Source: Mycolicibacterium senegalense | GTDB taxonomy: Bacteria > Actinomycetota > Actinomycetes > Mycobacteriales > Mycobacteriaceae | Direction of reading: 5' to 3' | DNA: 64,000 nt | Assembly: GCF_019645875.1 (NCBI RefSeq) | Contig: NZ_CP081000.1 | Span: 5,516,417 to 5,580,416, forward strand | In this document: positions 60,562-64,000 of the stretch, piece by piece | Numbering within the stretch: the first letter of the stretch is position 1 | Layout of the letters: every line of letters begins with the position of its first letter | Notes under the pieces: generated by a model | Told to the model about the DNA's origin: nothing | The model's database searches: none | Seen by the model: only the letters and a program-made list of their open reading frames with translations | Program-made: the position numbers and the translations under genes

Positions 60562-62082
60562 TCAGTCGATGTCGACCCAATTCAACGTACGATCAACGGC
60601 TTTGCGCCAACCGGCGTAACCGGACTGCCGGGCCTCATCGTTCCACTGCGCGCTCCAGCGTTGCCCTTCCTGCCAGTTGGCCCGTAGATCCTCGGCATTC
60701 TCCCAGAACCCGACCGCCAAACCGGCGGCATAACCCGCACCCAGCGCGGTGGTCTCGGCGACGACGGGCTTGACCACGTCGACGCCGAGCACATCGGCCT
60801 GGATCTGCATGCACAACGCATTGGCGGTGATGCCGCCGTCAACCTTCAGAACTTCAAGGTGCACACCGGAATCGGCCTCCATGGCCTCCACCACGTCGCG
60901 GCTCTGATAACAGATCGCCTCCAGCGTCGCCCGGGCCAGGTGCGCGTTGGTGTTGTAGCGGGACAGCCCGACGATGGCGCCCCGGGCATCTGAGCGCCAG
61001 TACGGCGCGAACAGCCCCGAGAACGCCGGGACGAAGTAGACGCCACCGTTGTCGGTCACCTGCCGGGCCAGCGCCTCACTCTGTGCGGCACCGCTGATGA
61101 TGCCCAGCTGATCACGGAGCCACTGCACCGCTGACCCGGTTACCGCAATCGACCCCTCAAGCGCATACACGGGTTTCGCGTCGCCGAACTGGTAGCAGAC
61201 CGTGGTGAGCAGTCCGTTGTCCGAGCGCACGATCTTCTCGCCGGTGTTGAGCAGCAGGAAATTGCCTGTGCCGTAAGTGTTCTTGGCCTCGCCGGGCGCC
61301 AGACACACCTGGCCGACCATGGCGGCCTGCTGATCCCCGAGGACCCCCGTCACCGGCACCTGCCCGGCCAGCGGCCCGTCGTCGCGGGTGATCCCGAACG
61401 ACTCCGGATAGGACGACGGTTTGATCTCGGGCAGCATCTGCCGCGGAATCGAGAAGAAGGACAGCAGCTCGTCGTCCCAGTCCAAGGTTTCCAGATCCAT
61501 CAACATGGTGCGACTGGCGTTGGTGACGTCGGTGACGTGGCTGCCGCCGCGGTAGCCGCCGGTGAGGTTCCACGTCACCCACGAATCGGCGGTGCCGAAG
61601 ATCGCGTCACCGTTCTCCGCATCGCGCCGGACCCCGTCGACGTTCTCCAGAATCCACTGGATCTTGCCCGCCGAGAAGTAGGTCGCCGGGGGCAGCCCCG
61701 CCTTGCGCCGGATCACGTCGCCCCGTCCGTCGCGGTCGAGCGCGGCCGCGATCCGGTCGGTGCGGGTGTCCTGCCAGACGATGGCGTTGTGGTACGGCCG
61801 GCCGGTGTGTCTGTTCCACACCAGCGTGGTCTCGCGCTGGTTGGTGATCCCGAGCGCCGCCAGATCCCCGGACACCAGGTTCGTCTTGTTCAGCGCGGTC
61901 ATGATCACCGCGGCGGTGCGTTCCCAGATCTCGACCGGATTGTGTTCCACCCAGCCGGCCCTCGGCATGATCTGCTGATGCTCGAGCTGGTGACGGCCCA
62001 CCTCGGCGCCTTCGTGATCGAAGATCATGCATCGAGTGCTCGTGGTGCCCTGATCGATTGCAGCTACGAAGTCCGCGGACAT
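60562..62082 (-). CDS. glpK: Glycerol kinase
   Basis: 506 residues of the FGGY family: N-terminal AIDQGTTSTRCMIFDH ATP site, the glycerol-binding GWVEHNPVEIWERT and GITNQRETTLVW, the Rv3696c-like GVYFVPAFSGLFAPYWRSDARG and the second ATP loop KVDGGITANALCMQ. It makes glycerol-3-phosphate from glycerol and ATP in the cytoplasm. Start ATG 62082, only 18 bp from the divergent methyltransferase start. No glpF or glpD neighbour in the window. Confidence 0.97.
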   Translation of the reverse strand: MSADFVAAIDQGTTSTRCMIFDHEGAEVGRHQLEHQQIMPRAGWVEHNPVEIWERTAAVIMTALNKTNLVSGDLAALGITNQRETTLVWNRHTGRPYHNAIVWQDTRTDRIAAALDRDGRGDVIRRKAGLPPATYFSAGKIQWILENVDGVRRDAENGDAIFGTADSWVTWNLTGGYRGGSHVTDVTNASRTMLMDLETLDWDDELLSFFSIPRQMLPEIKPSSYPESFGITRDDGPLAGQVPVTGVLGDQQAAMVGQVCLAPGEAKNTYGTGNFLLLNTGEKIVRSDNGLLTTVCYQFGDAKPVYALEGSIAVTGSAVQWLRDQLGIISGAAQSEALARQVTDNGGVYFVPAFSGLFAPYWRSDARGAIVGLSRYNTNAHLARATLEAICYQSRDVVEAMEADSGVHLEVLKVDGGITANALCMQIQADVLGVDVVKPVVAETTALGAGYAAGLAVGFWENAEDLRANWQEGQRWSAQWNDEARQSGYAGWRKAVDRTLNWVDID

Positions 62083-62100
62083 TCGTACATGATGGCCTAC

Positions 62101-62856
62101 ATGACTCCCGACCCCTCAGATATCGACCAGATGCCACGGGGCGGGTTCCGCGCATCCTGCCTGGACCGGCTGCTGGAGACCGACCGGTTGGAGTACCTCG
62201 ACCGTGACGATGTCGACGTATCAACCAAGCGACAGGTGATCGGGGCCCTGGACTGGACCGGCCGGTTGTTCAAGAACCATCAGCGTTTCGCGGCGATCGC
62301 GCTCGATCTGGTGGCCGATATACCGGATCCGCGGATCTTGGAATTGGGTGCCGGGCACGGCGGCGTGTCGCGCCAACTGCTGGCCGACCATCCGACCGCG
62401 CGGGTCACCATCACCGACCTCGACCGCGAGTCGGTGGCCCGGATCGCCGCGAGCGACCTCGGCAGCCATCCCCGAGCCAAGGTCCGCCAAATGGACGCCA
62501 TTGCGATCGACGCGGCCGACGGCAGCTACGACCTGGTGTTGTTCGCCTTGTCCTTCCATCACCTGGCCCCGGCACAGGCCGCGCAGGTGTTCGCCGAGGG
62601 TACGCGGGTCGCCGATACCCTGCTGATCATCGACCTACCGCGACCACCGGCGCCACTGCATCTGTTGCGGCTGGCGACGATGTTGCCCGCCGCCCTGGTG
62701 CTTCCGTTCGCCCACGACGGTGTCATCAGCTCGCTGCGCAGTTACAGTCCCTCGGCATTGCGCAGCCTGGCCCGGCACGCCGACCCGTCGATCGAGCTCA
62801 CCCTGCGCGGCGGGCTGACTGCACCGCAGATCGTGATCGCCAGGCGAGCACCGTGA
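62101..62856 (+). CDS. Class I SAM-dependent methyltransferase
   Basis: 251 residues. SAM site: ILELGAGHGGVSRQLLADHP, motif II-like TITDLDRESV, MDAIAIDAADGSYDLVLFALSFHHL. It ends with a hydrophobic region and a lid. The start is uncertain: ATG 62101, ATG 62092 or ATG 62089 (MMAYMTPD), the last nearly touching the divergent glpK start; the frame is open further upstream. Substrate unknown. Confidence 0.84.
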   Translation: MTPDPSDIDQMPRGGFRASCLDRLLETDRLEYLDRDDVDVSTKRQVIGALDWTGRLFKNHQRFAAIALDLVADIPDPRILELGAGHGGVSRQLLADHPTARVTITDLDRESVARIAASDLGSHPRAKVRQMDAIAIDAADGSYDLVLFALSFHHLAPAQAAQVFAEGTRVADTLLIIDLPRPPAPLHLLRLATMLPAALVLPFAHDGVISSLRSYSPSALRSLARHADPSIELTLRGGLTAPQIVIARRAP

Positions 62857-62862
62857 TTCGGG

Positions 62863-63891
62863 TCAGGCGCGCCTTTTGACCTGCGGCGCCACCGAGAACA
62901 GGTCGGCCACACTGGACGCCAGTTCCAGGAAGGCCTGCCGCGTCGGGCCGCTGAGGAAACCGAGATCCACCTCGGCGCCTTCGGCCAGGTGATCGTCGAA
63001 CGGGATCACGTGCAGCGCCCGCACCCGAGGTAGGAAATGACTGGACAGCTGCGCCATGTCGAGGCCGAGTGCGCCCGGCCGCGACGCACTGACCACCACT
63101 ACCGCCTTCGGCACCAGGTGTGAATAACCGTTACGCTCAAGCCAATCCAACGTGGCCAGCGCACTACGGGCCGAATCGATGGCCGGCGAGGCCACGATCA
63201 CGATTGCGTCCGCGGCGTCGAGCACGCCCGCCATTGCCGAGTGCACCAGCCCGGTGCCGCAGTCGGTCAGGATGATGTTGTAGAAGCGCTGCAGCACACT
63301 CAGCACTCCGCGATAGTCGTACTCGGAGAACGCTTCCGAGGTGGCCGGGTCGCGCTCGGACGCCAGAATCTCCAGGCGGCTGGTGCTTTGCGACGTGTGA
63401 CGCCGGATGTCGGAGTATCGCGAGATGCCGTCGTCGAGCAGCACGTCACGCACCGTGGACTCGCATTCGTTGGGTCCGCGCTGGGCCAGCGTGCCGAAAT
63501 CGGGGTTGGCGTCCACCGCGATCACCCGATCACCGCGGGTCGCCGCCAGCGTGGCCCCCAACCCCACGGTGGTGGTGGTCTTGCCCACCCCGCCCTTCTG
63601 GGACAACAGGGCGATGTTGAACGGGCCGCCGACCACCGGCTGGTTCACCCGGTCGATGAGTGACTTTCGGCTGGCTTCCTGTTCGGAGACTCCTGGGTTG
63701 ATGCCGGTGGCCCGGTAAACGGCCTTGCGCCAACCGGATTTCGGCGTGGGCGCGGCCCGGATCAGGCCGAGGTCGCCGTTGCTCACCACCACCGAGGGGC
63801 GGTGGCCGGTCGCGCCGTCCGGCTTGATGGACGTGAACGGGGTCTGCTCCGGCGGGCCGAACGTGAGCCGCTCGTCATCGCGGTCGGTCAT
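62863..63891 (-). CDS. MinD/ParA-like ATPase (ESX-associated type)
   Basis: 342 residues. An N-terminal disordered, Pro-rich region (about 1-90) is followed by a deviant Walker A NIALLSQKGGVGKTTTTVGLGATLA, then VIAVDANPDFGTLAQR and ILTDCGTGLVHSAMAGVLDAADAIVIV. This layout resembles EspI and related ATPases near ESX secretion loci, though no ESX genes are visible here. Start ATG 63891, 15 bp after a preceding minus-strand gene, so the two are probably co-transcribed. Its stop is close to the convergent methyltransferase. Confidence 0.88.
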   Translation of the reverse strand: MTDRDDERLTFGPPEQTPFTSIKPDGATGHRPSVVVSNGDLGLIRAAPTPKSGWRKAVYRATGINPGVSEQEASRKSLIDRVNQPVVGGPFNIALLSQKGGVGKTTTTVGLGATLAATRGDRVIAVDANPDFGTLAQRGPNECESTVRDVLLDDGISRYSDIRRHTSQSTSRLEILASERDPATSEAFSEYDYRGVLSVLQRFYNIILTDCGTGLVHSAMAGVLDAADAIVIVASPAIDSARSALATLDWLERNGYSHLVPKAVVVVSASRPGALGLDMAQLSSHFLPRVRALHVIPFDDHLAEGAEVDLGFLSGPTRQAFLELASSVADLFSVAPQVKRRA

Positions 63892-63906
63892 GGCTGCTTC
63901 CCTCCG

Positions 63907-64000
63907 TCAGCTCGATGCCGTCATGCCGAGTACCTGTTTGAGCGCCGCCTGCATATCGGACAGCTCGATCCGCATCAACTGCGCCTCGTCCAGCTCCGAC
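63907..64000 (-). CDS. C-terminal fragment of an unidentified helical protein
   Basis: The gene enters from the right edge; only the last 30 residues are visible: an acidic amphipathic helix SELDEAQLMRIELSDMQAA and then LKQVLGMTASS before the stop at 63907-63909. No identification is possible. It lies upstream of the MinD-like gene in the same operon. Confidence 0.55.
   Translation of the reverse strand, partial: SELDEAQLMRIELSDMQAALKQVLGMTASS

Overview
The window comes from a fast-growing mycobacterium of the Mycolicibacterium smegmatis type. It is GC-rich with many GTG/TTG starts and ATGA/GTGA gene overlaps. Its backbone follows the M. tuberculosis order Rv3644c-Rv3684 and then Rv3688c-Rv3696c, recognised from memory of those protein families. 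The lfrR-lfrA efflux pair and an adjoining hemerythrin/manganese catalase cluster are features of the M. smegmatis group. No CRISPR array, insertion sequence, prophage or rRNA was seen.

Layout. 1-2.7 kb: an accessory, visibly AT-richer edge with a truncated alpha-helical protein, two lipoproteins, a carboxymuconolactone decarboxylase-like protein and a secreted protein. 2.7-13.1 kb: an alpha/beta hydrolase, tRNA-Thr, and housekeeping DNA/RNA genes (DNA polymerase III delta', a membrane adenylate cyclase, topoisomerase I, a cold-shock protein, a DUF1998 helicase). 13.4-14.4 kb: a GAF/PAS-type sensor (Rv3651 type). 14.4-18.9 kb: a compact Tad/Flp pilus operon on the minus strand (ssd/tadZ-tadA-tadB-tadC-flp-tadE-like-small pseudopilin-like). 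18.9-20.6 kb: a HAD phosphatase gene flanked by two structured non-coding RNAs, 6C sRNA on the minus strand and the RNA-polymerase-binding Ms1/MTS2823 RNA on the plus strand. A near-consensus CRP site sits at the Ms1 promoter. 20.6-39.2 kb: the conserved acs-marP-nth-crp-whiB4-ponA2-cds1 block. 39.2-46.1 kb: tRNA-Pro, a Ser/Thr kinase, a thioesterase, and an oxidative-stress island (hemerythrin, Mn catalase) carrying SigF-type promoters. 46.1-53.0 kb: a membrane-protein/MoxR/DUF58 operon with SpoIIM- and RDD-family neighbours. 53.0-64.0 kb: lfrR-lfrA, an antiporter, a carotenoid oxygenase with two PadR regulators, glpK, two methyltransferases, and a MinD-like ATPase with a truncated partner.

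How the genes connect. cAMP made by the membrane cyclase (5.0 kb) would act through CRP (29.6 kb). One visible target is the Ms1 promoter at 20.3 kb, and Acs (21.5 kb) is known in mycobacteria to be controlled by cAMP-dependent lysine acetylation. Envelope and redox stress proteins (MarP, PonA2, WhiB4, the ArsA/Get3-like pair, hemerythrin, Mn catalase) dominate the middle. The more unusual observations are regulatory: non-canonical starts of the Tad pseudopilin genes, divergent SigF promoters, a palindrome that encloses two divergent start codons, and a 17-bp hairpin that encloses two convergent stop codons.
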